From Sphingomonas lutea (GTDB lineage Bacteria; Pseudomonadota; Alphaproteobacteria; Sphingomonadales; Sphingomonadaceae), in assembly GCF_014396785.1 (NCBI RefSeq), contig NZ_CP060718.1, forward strand, positions 578,501 through 642,500: a stretch of DNA of 64,000 nt, written 5' to 3'. The position numbers and the translations under genes are program-made. Below are positions 43,301-51,879 of this stretch, one piece after another. How positions within the stretch are numbered: position 1 is the stretch's first letter; every line of letters begins with the position of its first letter. The notes below the pieces were generated by a model. That model was not told the origin of the DNA, did not search any database, and saw only the letters and a list, made by a program, of their open reading frames with translations.

Positions 43301-43753
43301 TCAGGGTTCCAGCGTCAAGACATGATCGCGCAACGCGCGCGCGTCGTGCAGGGCGTTGTGCGGCACGCGGCTATTGGCCGCGGTACTGAAGCCTGCCAGC
43401 GGACGATACTCGAAGCGCAGGCGTGGGACTTCGACCATCGTTCCCGGCCCGGTCAGCAGAAGGGCGGTGAACAAAGCAATATCCTCGGGCCAGTCCGCGA
43501 CGATGAGAGGCTGGGGATCGCCGGCGAGATAGTGCGAGACGGTGCGCGCGGCGTCGATCCGGCTCATCCGCGGCGAGACCAGGCCGTCGGGCACCGTGTC
43601 GAGATAGGGGACGACGTGGCGTTCAACCCACTTTTCGAGCGCTCCCGGCCAATCGAGCGTGATGTACAATTCCTCGCCATCGTCGGGGACGAGGGCGAGC
43701 GACAGGAGGGCACCGCCCCACCCATTATACTCGGTGTCGAGAAAATAGCGCAC
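43301..43753 (-). CDS. DEDDh 3'-5' exoribonuclease (RNase AS-like)
   Basis: This 150-residue protein of the DEDDh exonuclease fold has the first acidic motif RYFLDTEYNGWGGALL at residues 2-17, a middle Asp in LIVADWPEDIALF and the His/Asp pair in NALHDARALRDHV. All four acidic residues and His appear present. It resembles mycobacterial Rv2179c/RNase AS, which trims adenylate tails. It lies 17 bases upstream of pdeM on the same strand, so co-transcription is likely. Confidence 0.8.
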   Translation of the reverse strand: MRYFLDTEYNGWGGALLSLALVPDDGEELYITLDWPGALEKWVERHVVPYLDTVPDGLVSPRMSRIDAARTVSHYLAGDPQPLIVADWPEDIALFTALLLTGPGTMVEVPRLRFEYRPLAGFSTAANSRVPHNALHDARALRDHVLTLEP

Positions 43754-43821
43754 GCGTCCCCGTCTGGACTTGGGCGGAAGCCGCGTCCAGTCTCGATCGG
43801 CAATCGACTTGAGGGGGAATC

Positions 43822-45330
43822 ATGACACGTCTGCACAGGTTGCTTTCGGCTGGTCTTGTCGTGGCGGCACTGACCCAGCCCGCCGTTGCGCAAACGCCCA
43901 ATCGCGCGGAACTGGAGAAAGCGGTCGCTGCTCGCCACGGCGTGACGGTCAAGGCGCTGCAGGACTGGATCGCGTTGCCCACCATCGCGGCGGAAAGGCG
44001 CAACGTCGCGGAGGGAGCGGCCTATATGGTCCGGCTTGCTCAGGAAGCGGGTTTCGTAAATGCCAAGGTGGTCCCGACCGATGGGCTGCCGGGCGTATTC
44101 GGGACGATAGACGTCGGCGCGCCGGTCACCATGGGCGTCTACTTCATGTATGACGTGAAGCAGTTCGATCCCGCCGAATGGACGTCACCGCCGCTCGAGG
44201 CGAGGATTGTCGATCGTCCGGGCGAAGGCAAAGCGATCGTCGGTCGCGGCTCGGTCAACCAGAAGGGTCCGGAAATGGCTTTTCTGGCCGCGCTCCATGC
44301 GCTCAAAGCGGCGGGCAGGAGGCCGCCGGTCAACATCGTCCTGGTAGCCGAAGGTGAGGAGGAGATCGCCTCCCCCAACTTCCACCAGATCGTCCAGAAC
44401 CCCGAGGTCATGGCGGCGCTGAAGCGGACCGCAGGCGTCTTCATACCTTTCAACGCGCAGGATCGTGACGGCAGTGCCGGCGTCAACCTGGGGGCCAAGG
44501 GCGCGGTCGAGCTGCAGCTGATCGTCGGCGGCGAGACGTCCAACCGTTACCCGAAAAGCGACACGCACTCGAGCAGCCATGCACGTATCGCGAACCCCGC
44601 CTGGCGGCTGGTCAAGGCGCTCGACACGCTGGTGGCCGATGACGGCTACACGGCCGCAGTCGACGGCTGGATGGAGAACGTCAAACCGTTGACGGCGCGG
44701 CAGAGGGAACTGGTCGAACAATTGTCGAAGCGCGGCAGCGAGGCGGATGCGAAGAAGGCGTCAGGGGGCGTTGGCCGCTGGCTCGGCGACGACGATTATC
44801 GCTCCAGCATCGAACGGCTGATCAGCCGGCCCACGATCAACATCCAGGGGCTTGTCAGCGGATATTCGGGGCCGGGTGGCAAGACCGTCCTGCCGAGCCG
44901 CGCGGAAGCGAAGATCGACCTCCGTTTAGTGCCCGACCAGACACGCGATGAGGTGGTCGCCAAGCTCAGGGCGCATCTTGCCAAGCATGGCTTTGACGAT
45001 GTGAAGGTGAACGTCAGCGGCGGGTACGGCCCCAACCAGACGGATGAAAACGCGCCGCTCATTCGCGCGCAGAAGGCCGTGCTTGACCGCTGGAAGATTC
45101 CCTACGTGATCAATCCGCGGCTGGCGGGCAGCTGGCCGGGCGTCGTGTTCACCGGTCCGCCGCTCGGACTGCCGGCGGGGCAGATCGGCATCGGCCGCGG
45201 CGGCGGAGCCCATGCGCCTGACGAGTGGTTCCTGATCGAGAGCAGCGACCCCAAGGTCGCAGGCATGAAGGAGCAGACCCTGCTCTACGTCGATCTGATG
45301 TACGAACTCGCCAAGCAGGGCAGGCGCTAG
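43822..45330 (+). CDS. Secreted M20-family metallo-hydrolase homologue with substituted metal ligands
   Basis: This 502-residue protein has a signal peptide (LLSAGLVVAALTQPAVAQ) and clear M20 architecture with a dimerisation domain near 270-380. Several metal-ligand positions differ. The GHxDV motif reads YFMYDVKQFDP, so His becomes Met109. The GRGxxD motif reads GRGSVNQKGP, so Asp becomes Asn146. The later ISD motif appears as FIPFNAQ (Asn211). The Glu pair in AEGEEEIASPNF and the last His in GGGAHAPDEWF remain. Catalysis by the usual two-zinc mechanism is therefore doubtful. It is flanked by minus-strand genes of the repair set. Confidence 0.87.
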   Translation: MTRLHRLLSAGLVVAALTQPAVAQTPNRAELEKAVAARHGVTVKALQDWIALPTIAAERRNVAEGAAYMVRLAQEAGFVNAKVVPTDGLPGVFGTIDVGAPVTMGVYFMYDVKQFDPAEWTSPPLEARIVDRPGEGKAIVGRGSVNQKGPEMAFLAALHALKAAGRRPPVNIVLVAEGEEEIASPNFHQIVQNPEVMAALKRTAGVFIPFNAQDRDGSAGVNLGAKGAVELQLIVGGETSNRYPKSDTHSSSHARIANPAWRLVKALDTLVADDGYTAAVDGWMENVKPLTARQRELVEQLSKRGSEADAKKASGGVGRWLGDDDYRSSIERLISRPTINIQGLVSGYSGPGGKTVLPSRAEAKIDLRLVPDQTRDEVVAKLRAHLAKHGFDDVKVNVSGGYGPNQTDENAPLIRAQKAVLDRWKIPYVINPRLAGSWPGVVFTGPPLGLPAGQIGIGRGGGAHAPDEWFLIESSDPKVAGMKEQTLLYVDLMYELAKQGRR

Positions 45331-45608
45331 TTTCGCGGAACGATGCTGCAATCGTCGGTCGGCAGCGGCCGGCCTTTGCGGCAGCGATCGACCAGCTTGC
45401 GCCACTGGCGGCCGCGCTCTTCCTCGGCCTTGCGCAGTTCGCGGCCGCGCTGTTCGTCGGCTTCGGACTGGCTGGTGGTGACCGCATCGACCCCGGCCGA
45501 GACGACCTTCACGGGCAGGGTGACGGCAGTTACCGCCGCATCCGCCACCGCCCCGACGACGCAGCCGCCGAGCATGAAGGCAACGGGCAAGAGTAACAGG
45601 ATTCGCAT
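45327..45608 (-). CDS. Small lipoprotein of unknown function
   Basis: This 93-residue lipoprotein has lipobox LGGC with Cys16, followed by an Ala/Val-rich segment (VVGAVADAAVTAVTLPVKVV) and a charged helical region (EADEQRGRELRKAEEERGRQ). It ends in LVDRCRKGRPLPTDDCSIVP with two Cys. Similar short lipoproteins are common in sphingomonads. It lies just downstream of the helicase gene (10-base gap) and converges with the M20 gene, overlapping 4 bases. Function unknown. Confidence 0.75.
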   Translation of the reverse strand: MRILLLLPVAFMLGGCVVGAVADAAVTAVTLPVKVVSAGVDAVTTSQSEADEQRGRELRKAEEERGRQWRKLVDRCRKGRPLPTDDCSIVPRN

Positions 45609-45618
45609 GGGCGGCAGG

Positions 45619-48027
45619 CTAGACCGTCATGGCTTCCTGCGCGAGGGCTTCGGCCTGGAGCAGCAGTGATTCGTCCGCCGCGGCGCCCGGCGGCAGGGCT
45701 TCGCGCCCGATCACGACCATCAAAGGGATCGCGAGCGGGGTCACGCGTTCGGCGCTGACATGGACCATCGTCGCCTCGGCGCGCTCGACCAACCGCGCCA
45801 GGCGCCCGAGCTCGGTCATGCGCCCGCGCGCATCGTCCCACGCGGCGCGCAGCAGCAGATGCTCGGGCTCATATTTTCGCAGGACGTCGTAGATCAGGTC
45901 GGTCGAGAAGCTGACCTGCTTGCCGCTCTTGCGCTTGCCCGGGTGCTGGCGCTCGACCAGCCCGCCGATCACGGCTACCTCGCGGAAGGCGCGCTTGAGC
46001 AGGTGCGATTGCTCGACCCACTCGACGAATTCATGTTCGAGGATGTCGGCCGAGAAAAGCGGGCGCGGGTCGGTCACCGGTTCGAGGCTGTAGGCGGCGA
46101 GGCCATAATCGTTGGCGACGAAGCCGAGCGGCTTGAGCCCCGCAGTCTCCATCCGCCGCGTAATCAGCATGCCGAGCGACTGGTGCGCGTTCCAGCCTTC
46201 GAAGCTGTAGGCGACCATGTAGTGGCGGCCCTCGAACGGAAAGGTTTCGACCAGCAAGTGATCGGGCTGGGGAAGGATCGAGCGCTTGGCCTGGATCTCG
46301 AGCCATTCGCGGACGTCGTCGGGGAAGCGATGCCAGTCGCGGTTGTCGGCAAGGAAGGCGCGCACGCGGTCGGCAAGGTGCGTCGACATGCTCATCCGCT
46401 GCCCGCCGTAGGTCACCAGCCGCGCCTGCTTGGACGAGGCGCGCACGACGATGTCGGTGTCCTGAAAGCGCGTCACTTCCAGGCTCAGGCCCGCGAAGAA
46501 AATGTGATCGCCGACCGACAGGGTCGAGCCGAAACCCTCCTCGACCCGGCCGAGCGTGCGGCCGTTGAGGAAACGCACGTCCATCATCGGATTGTCGACG
46601 ATCACGCCGGCGTTGAGCCGGTGCTGGGCGACCACGGCGGGCTTCGTCACGCGCCACTGGCCGGGCGCAAATTCGGTCAGGCGTTTGAACTTGTCGTAGG
46701 CGCGCAAGCTGTATCCGCCGGTCGCGATGTAATCGAGGACGCGGCGCCAGACCTCCTCCGTCAGGGCGGCATAAGGTGCCGCCCCGCGTACCTCATCGAG
46801 CAGCACCTTCTCATCGAACGGCCCCGCGCAGGCGACGCCAAGGATGTGCTGGGCGAGGACATCGAGCGTGCCCGGGCGGAATATTTCCGGATCGAGCTCG
46901 CGCGCCTCGACCGCGTCGAGCGCGGCGCGAGCTTCGAGATATTCGAAGCGGTTGCCGGGCACGATCATGCCGCGGCTGGGCTCGTCGAGGCGGTGGTTGG
47001 CGCGGCCGATGCGCTGGAGCAGGCGCGAACTGCCCTTGGGCGCGCCCATCTGGACCACGAGGTCGACGTCCCCCCAATCGATGCCAAGGTCGAGGCTAGC
47101 GGTGCAGACAAGCGCACGCAGCTTGCCTGCGGCCATCGCCGCTTCGACCTTGCGCCGCGCTTCGAGCGACAGGCTGCCGTGATGGACGCCAATCGGCAGA
47201 GCATCGTCGTTGGCGGTCCACAATTCCTGGAAGATGAGTTCGGCCAGGCTACGCGTGTTGCAGAAGACGAGGGTGGTGCGGTGCCGTTCGATCAGCCGCA
47301 TCACCTCGCGCGCGGCGTGGCGGCCGCTGTGCCCACCCCACGGAATCCTGTTTTCGGGAATGAGGATCGACAAATCGGGGTCTGCTCCCGGCTCCCCGGT
47401 CACCAAATCCACGGCGTCGATGTCCGCGTCGGGCGCGAGCCAGCTGCGGTAGGCATCGGGGTCTGAAATGGTCGCGCTCAGGCCAACCCGCCGCAGCTCC
47501 GGCCGAAGCGCCTGAAGCCGTGACAGCGACAGGCTGAGCAGGTCGCCGCGCTTTTCCTTGGCGAAGGCGTGGATTTCATCGACGACGATGGTCGTCAAAT
47601 TCTCGAACAAGGTCGCGCTGTCGGGGTAGCTAAGCAGCAGGCTGAGCGATTCGGGGGTGGTCAGCAGGATTTGCGGCGGGCGCGCGCGCTGGCGCGCCTT
47701 GCGGTCGGACGGTGTGTCGCCGGTTCGCGTTTCGACCCGGATCGGAAGCGCCATCTCCTCGATCGGGCCGATGAGGTTGCGCTGGACGTCGACTGCCAGT
47801 GCTTTCAGCGGCGAGACGTAGAGCGTGTGCAGGCCCTCGCTCGGTCGTTCGGCAAGGTCGCAGATCGTCGGCAGGAAGCCGGCGAGGGTCTTGCCCGCGC
47901 CGGTCGCGGCGACGAGCAAGCCGCTGCGTCCGCGCCGCGCAAGCTCGAGCATGTCCAGCTGGTGCCGGCGCGGTTGCCAGCCCCGGGCGTCGAACCAGCT
48001 TTCAACGGCGGCGGGAAGGCCGCTCAG
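45619..48027 (-). CDS. Ligase-associated DNA damage response DEXH helicase (Lhr-like), probable CTG start
   Basis: This SF2 helicase of about 802 residues has Walker A VAATGAGKTLAGFLPT near residue 45, DEIHAF box (IVVDEIHAFAKEKRGDLL), LVFCNTRSLAELIF, and motif VI area RLLQRIGRANHRLDEP. An Lhr winged-helix and C-terminal core follow. The conserved N-terminus (LPAAVESWFDARGWQPRRHQ) begins right after the stop of the small upstream gene, but no ATG, GTG or TTG is available there. A CTG at 48025-48027 overlaps that stop (CTGA). I use it as the start with moderate trust; TTG 48153 is a poor alternative. Confidence 0.9.
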   Translation of the reverse strand: MSGLPAAVESWFDARGWQPRRHQLDMLELARRGRSGLLVAATGAGKTLAGFLPTICDLAERPSEGLHTLYVSPLKALAVDVQRNLIGPIEEMALPIRVETRTGDTPSDRKARQRARPPQILLTTPESLSLLLSYPDSATLFENLTTIVVDEIHAFAKEKRGDLLSLSLSRLQALRPELRRVGLSATISDPDAYRSWLAPDADIDAVDLVTGEPGADPDLSILIPENRIPWGGHSGRHAAREVMRLIERHRTTLVFCNTRSLAELIFQELWTANDDALPIGVHHGSLSLEARRKVEAAMAAGKLRALVCTASLDLGIDWGDVDLVVQMGAPKGSSRLLQRIGRANHRLDEPSRGMIVPGNRFEYLEARAALDAVEARELDPEIFRPGTLDVLAQHILGVACAGPFDEKVLLDEVRGAAPYAALTEEVWRRVLDYIATGGYSLRAYDKFKRLTEFAPGQWRVTKPAVVAQHRLNAGVIVDNPMMDVRFLNGRTLGRVEEGFGSTLSVGDHIFFAGLSLEVTRFQDTDIVVRASSKQARLVTYGGQRMSMSTHLADRVRAFLADNRDWHRFPDDVREWLEIQAKRSILPQPDHLLVETFPFEGRHYMVAYSFEGWNAHQSLGMLITRRMETAGLKPLGFVANDYGLAAYSLEPVTDPRPLFSADILEHEFVEWVEQSHLLKRAFREVAVIGGLVERQHPGKRKSGKQVSFSTDLIYDVLRKYEPEHLLLRAAWDDARGRMTELGRLARLVERAEATMVHVSAERVTPLAIPLMVVIGREALPPGAAADESLLLQAEALAQEAMTV

Positions 48028-48218
48028 AGGTCGTCGGTTCCCTCGCGCCGACGTTGTTCTTCTTCCTTGTAGAGATCGCCCGTCGCGCGTTCGGTCTGCC
48101 GCGTGGTCTCGGTCGGCTGGCCGGCGCGGCGGCGCGAGCGCATGACCAGCCAAATAAGGGCGATCAATAGGATGATTGGCCCGACGATGTTCATGATGCC
48201 CCACAGTGCCTGATCCAT
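48024..48218 (-). CDS. Small single-span membrane protein
   Basis: This 64-residue protein has one N-terminal helix (IVGPIILLIALIWLVMRS) and a charged, hydrophilic tail (ETTRQTERATGDLYKEEEQR). No known domain was recognised. It sits directly ahead of the Lhr-like helicase, whose coding region begins at its stop codon, so it may set translational coupling. It is divergent from the exonuclease gene (52-base gap). Confidence 0.7.
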   Translation of the reverse strand: MDQALWGIMNIVGPIILLIALIWLVMRSRRRAGQPTETTRQTERATGDLYKEEEQRRREGTDDL

Positions 48219-48270
48219 GTTTCTTCTCCTCCCGCGGGAACCTCGCGATGCTTCACCTATATAGCTCGCT

Positions 48271-49272
48271 ATGGCGCGCTTAGGTTCCTGGATCGAGTCC
48301 CACCCCGAGGGAATTTATGTGCGGCCGGCGGATGCGTGGATCGATCCGTCTGAGCCCAAGGAACGCGCCTGGGTCACGCACGGCCATGCCGATCACGCGC
48401 GCGGCGGGCATAGCAAGGTGCTGGCGACGACCGAAACGCTGGCGATCATGGAATGCCGCTATGGGCCGCAGCCCGGCGGGCAGGGTGTCGCCTATGACGA
48501 GGCGATCCGCGTCAACGATGTCGATATCCGCTTCGTCCCCGCCGGGCATGTGCTGGGATCGGCGCAGATCGTGATGGAATATCAAGGCGAGCGGATCGTG
48601 GTGTCGGGCGATTACAAGCGCCGCGCGGATCCGACCTGCCCACCGTTCGAGCCGGTGCCGTGCGACGTGTTCGTGACTGAGGCGACCTTCGGCCTTCCCG
48701 TGTTCCGCCACCCCGATACGGGCAGCGAGATCGACCGGCTGTTGCACCGGCTGCACGCCGATCCGTCGCGCTGCGTGCTGGTCGGCGCCTATGCGCTGGG
48801 CAAGGCGCAGCGGATCATCACCGAATTGCGCGGGCGCGGGCATGAAGCCCCGATCTACTTCCACGGCGCGATCGAGCGGCTGAACCAGCTGTACCAATCG
48901 TTCGGCGTCGAGCTTGGCGAGCTTCGCCATACGGGCGGCGCGACCAAGGCGGAGATGGCAGGGCATGTCGTCATCGCGCCCCCCGGCGCGCTCAACGACC
49001 GCTGGTCGCGGCGGCTGCCCGATCCGGTGACGGCAATGGCCTCAGGCTGGATGCGCGTCCGTCAGCGCGCCCGCCAGCGCAATGTCGAGCTGCCGCTGAT
49101 CATCTCGGACCACGCCGATTGGGACGAACTCACGACCACCATCCGCGAGCTCGCGCCGAGCGAAGTGTGGATTACACACGGCCGCGAGGAGGCGCTCAAG
49201 CATTGGTGCATGATGCACCAGATCAAGGCGCGCGAGCTCAACCTCATCGGATATGAGGACGAGGACGATTGA
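48271..49272 (+). CDS. Ligase-associated DNA damage response exonuclease (MBL fold)
   Basis: This 333-residue beta-lactamase-fold nuclease carries HxHxDH in WVTHGHADHARGGHSK near residue 36, AGHVLGSAQIVMEYQGERIV, Asp in VVSGDYKRRADPT, and beta-CASP pieces FVTEATFGLPVFRHPD, YALGKAQRIITELR and LIISDHADWDEL. This is the exonuclease of the helicase/PdeM/ligase set. In many genomes the ATP-dependent ligase gene follows directly; here the next gene is a histidine kinase. It is divergent from the membrane-protein/helicase pair. Confidence 0.92.
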   Translation: MARLGSWIESHPEGIYVRPADAWIDPSEPKERAWVTHGHADHARGGHSKVLATTETLAIMECRYGPQPGGQGVAYDEAIRVNDVDIRFVPAGHVLGSAQIVMEYQGERIVVSGDYKRRADPTCPPFEPVPCDVFVTEATFGLPVFRHPDTGSEIDRLLHRLHADPSRCVLVGAYALGKAQRIITELRGRGHEAPIYFHGAIERLNQLYQSFGVELGELRHTGGATKAEMAGHVVIAPPGALNDRWSRRLPDPVTAMASGWMRVRQRARQRNVELPLIISDHADWDELTTTIRELAPSEVWITHGREEALKHWCMMHQIKARELNLIGYEDEDD

Positions 49273-49354
49273 AGATCACGCGTTCCCGGCCGCCGTCGGG
49301 AACAGCCGTGCGTCACAAGCTTTATGACCTCTCCGAAACGGCTTATTCCCCCGG

Positions 49355-50419
49355 ATGGCCGGGACCAGCCAGCGTTGGAGAATCTTCGTTTACGTCGAGA
49401 AACCCGAAGCCGAGACCTTGGCGGCGCGCCGCGCTCTTCTGAACAGCGATGCCAGATTCAAGGTCCTCGCCAATGCCCTGCCGCATATGGTCTGGTCGAC
49501 GCTGCCCGACGGCGACCATGACTTCTACAACGCGCGCTGGTATGAATTCACAGGCGTCCCGGAAGGATCGACCGACGGCGAGGGCTGGAACGGGATGTTC
49601 CACCCCGATGACCAGGAGCGCGCCTGGGAACGTTGGCGGCGCAGCCTGGCGACGGGCGAGCCTTACGAGATCGAATATCGGTTGCGGCGGCACGACGGCG
49701 AGTATCGCTGGACGCTTGGCCGCGCGATGCCGGTGCGCGATGCCGACGGCAATATCGTGCGCTGGATCGGCACCTGCACCGAAATTCACGATGCCAAGGA
49801 GCATGCGGCGCAGAATGAGATCCTGAGCCGCGAACTCAGTCACCGGATCAAGAATATTTTCGCGGTCATCGGCGGCCTGATCGGCATGTCGGCGCGCGAC
49901 GACCCGCAGCAGAAGGCCTTCGCCAAGCGCCTGCAGGAGCGCGTGGCCGCACTCGGCCGCGCGCATGAATTCGTGCGCCCGCACAGCGAACATTCCTCGC
50001 CAAACCGGCTGCCGGGGACGAGCCACGGTGTCCTGCGAGAAATCCTCTCGCCCTATCCCGCCTTAAGCGAGGGCCGAATCACGATCGATGGCGAGGACGT
50101 CGCGATCGACGATCGCGGGGCGACTCCCTTCGCGCTGCTCGTTCATGAACTTGCGACCAACGCGTCAAAATATGGTGCGCTGTCGGTTCCTGACGGCCGA
50201 ATCGAGATCACAACCCGCGTCCACGGGGACCAATTCGAAATGCGCTGGAAGGAATGCGGCGGGCCGACGATCGAAGCGCCGCCCGAGCATCAGGGCTTTG
50301 GCACCAAGCTCAGCGAGCTGAGCATCGTTCAGCAGCTTGGGGGAGCGATCGACCGCGATTGGACGCGCGATGGGCTGATCATCGCCATCACGGTGCCGAC
50401 CCGCGGCCTCGTCCGCTAG
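49355..50419 (+). CDS. PAS-domain HWE-family sensor histidine kinase
   Basis: This 354-residue soluble kinase has a PAS domain at about 35-145 (VLANALPHMVWSTLPDGDHD, DGEYRWTLGRAMPVRD). The H-box is ELSHRIKNIFAVIGGLIGM, with phospho-acceptor His near residue 163. The ATPase domain contains LVHELATNASKYGALS (N-box) and the HWE signature region MRWKECGGP. No membrane helix is seen, so it senses an internal signal. HWE kinases in alphaproteobacteria often feed light, redox or general-stress responses. It is convergent with a single-domain receiver gene (adjacent stops). Confidence 0.9.
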   Translation: MAGTSQRWRIFVYVEKPEAETLAARRALLNSDARFKVLANALPHMVWSTLPDGDHDFYNARWYEFTGVPEGSTDGEGWNGMFHPDDQERAWERWRRSLATGEPYEIEYRLRRHDGEYRWTLGRAMPVRDADGNIVRWIGTCTEIHDAKEHAAQNEILSRELSHRIKNIFAVIGGLIGMSARDDPQQKAFAKRLQERVAALGRAHEFVRPHSEHSSPNRLPGTSHGVLREILSPYPALSEGRITIDGEDVAIDDRGATPFALLVHELATNASKYGALSVPDGRIEITTRVHGDQFEMRWKECGGPTIEAPPEHQGFGTKLSELSIVQQLGGAIDRDWTRDGLIIAITVPTRGLVR

Positions 50420-50818
50420 TCAGCCGAACAGTCGAAGCGCAGGCGGCGGTGCAACGGATCGCCCCTCGCGCATGCCCAGCGCATATTCCACCGCCTGCCG
50501 CACGGTCGGCTCGTCGGTCGGCTTGGTCAGCACACCCACCGCGCCGGCGATGCCGTCGCCGAGAAGTCGCGGATTTGCGGTGATGAACAGCACGCTGACG
50601 CCCTTGGCGCCAAGGAGCCGTCCGATTTCGGGCCCGGTTAGGCCGTCGCGAAGGTTCAAATCCACCAGAGCGAGATCGATTGTTTCGTCGAAATAGACTT
50701 CGGCGCTGGTGAGATCGGGCGCGATCCCGATCGGTTCGTAACCGAGATCCTCGAGGATCGACTCGAGTTCCACGGCGACCAGCATTTCATCTTCGACGAT
50801 CAGAATTCGTGCAGGCAT
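50420..50818 (-). CDS. Single-domain response regulator
   Basis: This 132-residue CheY-like receiver has acidic pocket ILIVEDEMLVAVELES, phospho-acceptor Asp53 in LALVDLNLRDGLTG, Thr in VLFITANPRL and the conserved Lys in VLTKPTDEPTV. There is no output domain. A short Pro-rich tail (SVAPPPALRLFG) follows. It would be phosphorylated by a kinase, perhaps the convergent HWE kinase or a partner of the PAS-GAF protein 32 bases upstream on the same strand. Confidence 0.9.
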   Translation of the reverse strand: MPARILIVEDEMLVAVELESILEDLGYEPIGIAPDLTSAEVYFDETIDLALVDLNLRDGLTGPEIGRLLGAKGVSVLFITANPRLLGDGIAGAVGVLTKPTDEPTVRQAVEYALGMREGRSVAPPPALRLFG

Positions 50819-50850
50819 GGTCCTCACGTTTGGGTTGCGTCGCGTCGCTG

Positions 50851-51816
50851 CTAGAAATTCTCCGAGCCGCGATTCGGTTCCGAAGTCTTGCCCGTCATCG
50901 TCGCGATCGACTGCAACGCCGCGTGCGCGCGCTCGCGGTCGATGACCAGAGCAGCGGTCTGGGTGATGAGGTCGACCAGCATCAGGTCGCGGATGGTCGG
51001 CTCGCGCGGCTCGCGATGGTACATGGCAAAAGTGCCCAAGACCTGGCGGTTGCGCGTCAGAATCGGGATCGACCAGCAGGCACGAAGCCCGTGGGGCAAG
51101 GCGATGGCCTTGAAGTCGGCCCACAAGGGATCGGTCTCGATATCCGAAACGAACACTGCGGCGCCCATGTAGGCGGCCGTTCCGCATGACCCGGCGCAGG
51201 CGCCGATCTCGAAGCCGTCGATCGCGGCGCTATATTCGGGGGGCAAGCTGGGCGCGGCGCCGTGGTGCAGGTGCTTGCCCTCCGTATCAAGCAGAAGGAT
51301 CGAGCCGATCATGCCGGTGCGCGAGTTCATCTCGACGATTTTGATCAGCTCGGTCAGCGTGACTTCGAGCGGACTGTCGCCAATCGCCAGCTCGAGTACC
51401 TTGGTATGCGCCGCGCGCAGCGCCTGGCTGCGCTTGTCCTCGGTCACGTTGTGGCCCTGGACGAAAATTCGCCGCTCGCCGGGCAGCGGCTGGAACACCA
51501 GGTCGACGAGAAGCTCTTCGTAAGATCCATCGCTGCGCACGACCGACAAAGGCAGGGCGCGACCGGAAAAGGCCTCGCCCGACCGCGCGACGCCATCCAG
51601 GATCTCGTCGAAGCCATGTTCGGTGAATTCGGGAATGGCGTCCGCAAGCGATCGACCGACAATGTCGCGGTTTCCGACGAGATCACGAAATGATTGGTTG
51701 GCAAGAGCAATGCGATGGTCGCCGCCCTCTAGGAGGGCCATGAAGCCGGGCGCCTGCTCGAACATCAGCGCGAGATTGGCGCGCTCGACATCCCTCGCTG
51801 ACTGCTGCTGGAACAT
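50851..51816 (-). CDS. PAS-GAF sensor protein without kinase domain
   Basis: This 321-residue protein has an N-terminal PAS domain at about 12-130 (FEQAPGFMALLEGGDHRIAL, FVQGHNVTED) and a GAF domain at about 165-305 (GMIGSILLLDTEGKHLHHGA, GACAGSCGTAAYMGAAVFVS, LRACWSIPILTRNRQVLGTF). There is no H-box, GGDEF or HTH. The ACAGSCG stretch with two Cys is seen in related GAF sensors. It is co-directional with the receiver gene downstream, suggesting a small signalling unit with the nearby HWE kinase. Confidence 0.85.
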   Translation of the reverse strand: MFQQQSARDVERANLALMFEQAPGFMALLEGGDHRIALANQSFRDLVGNRDIVGRSLADAIPEFTEHGFDEILDGVARSGEAFSGRALPLSVVRSDGSYEELLVDLVFQPLPGERRIFVQGHNVTEDKRSQALRAAHTKVLELAIGDSPLEVTLTELIKIVEMNSRTGMIGSILLLDTEGKHLHHGAAPSLPPEYSAAIDGFEIGACAGSCGTAAYMGAAVFVSDIETDPLWADFKAIALPHGLRACWSIPILTRNRQVLGTFAMYHREPREPTIRDLMLVDLITQTAALVIDRERAHAALQSIATMTGKTSEPNRGSENF

Positions 51817-51879
51817 GGCCGAGTTATACTACAACGCCGCATGAGCGTCACTTGGCGTGTTGACGCGCAAGGAGAGAGA

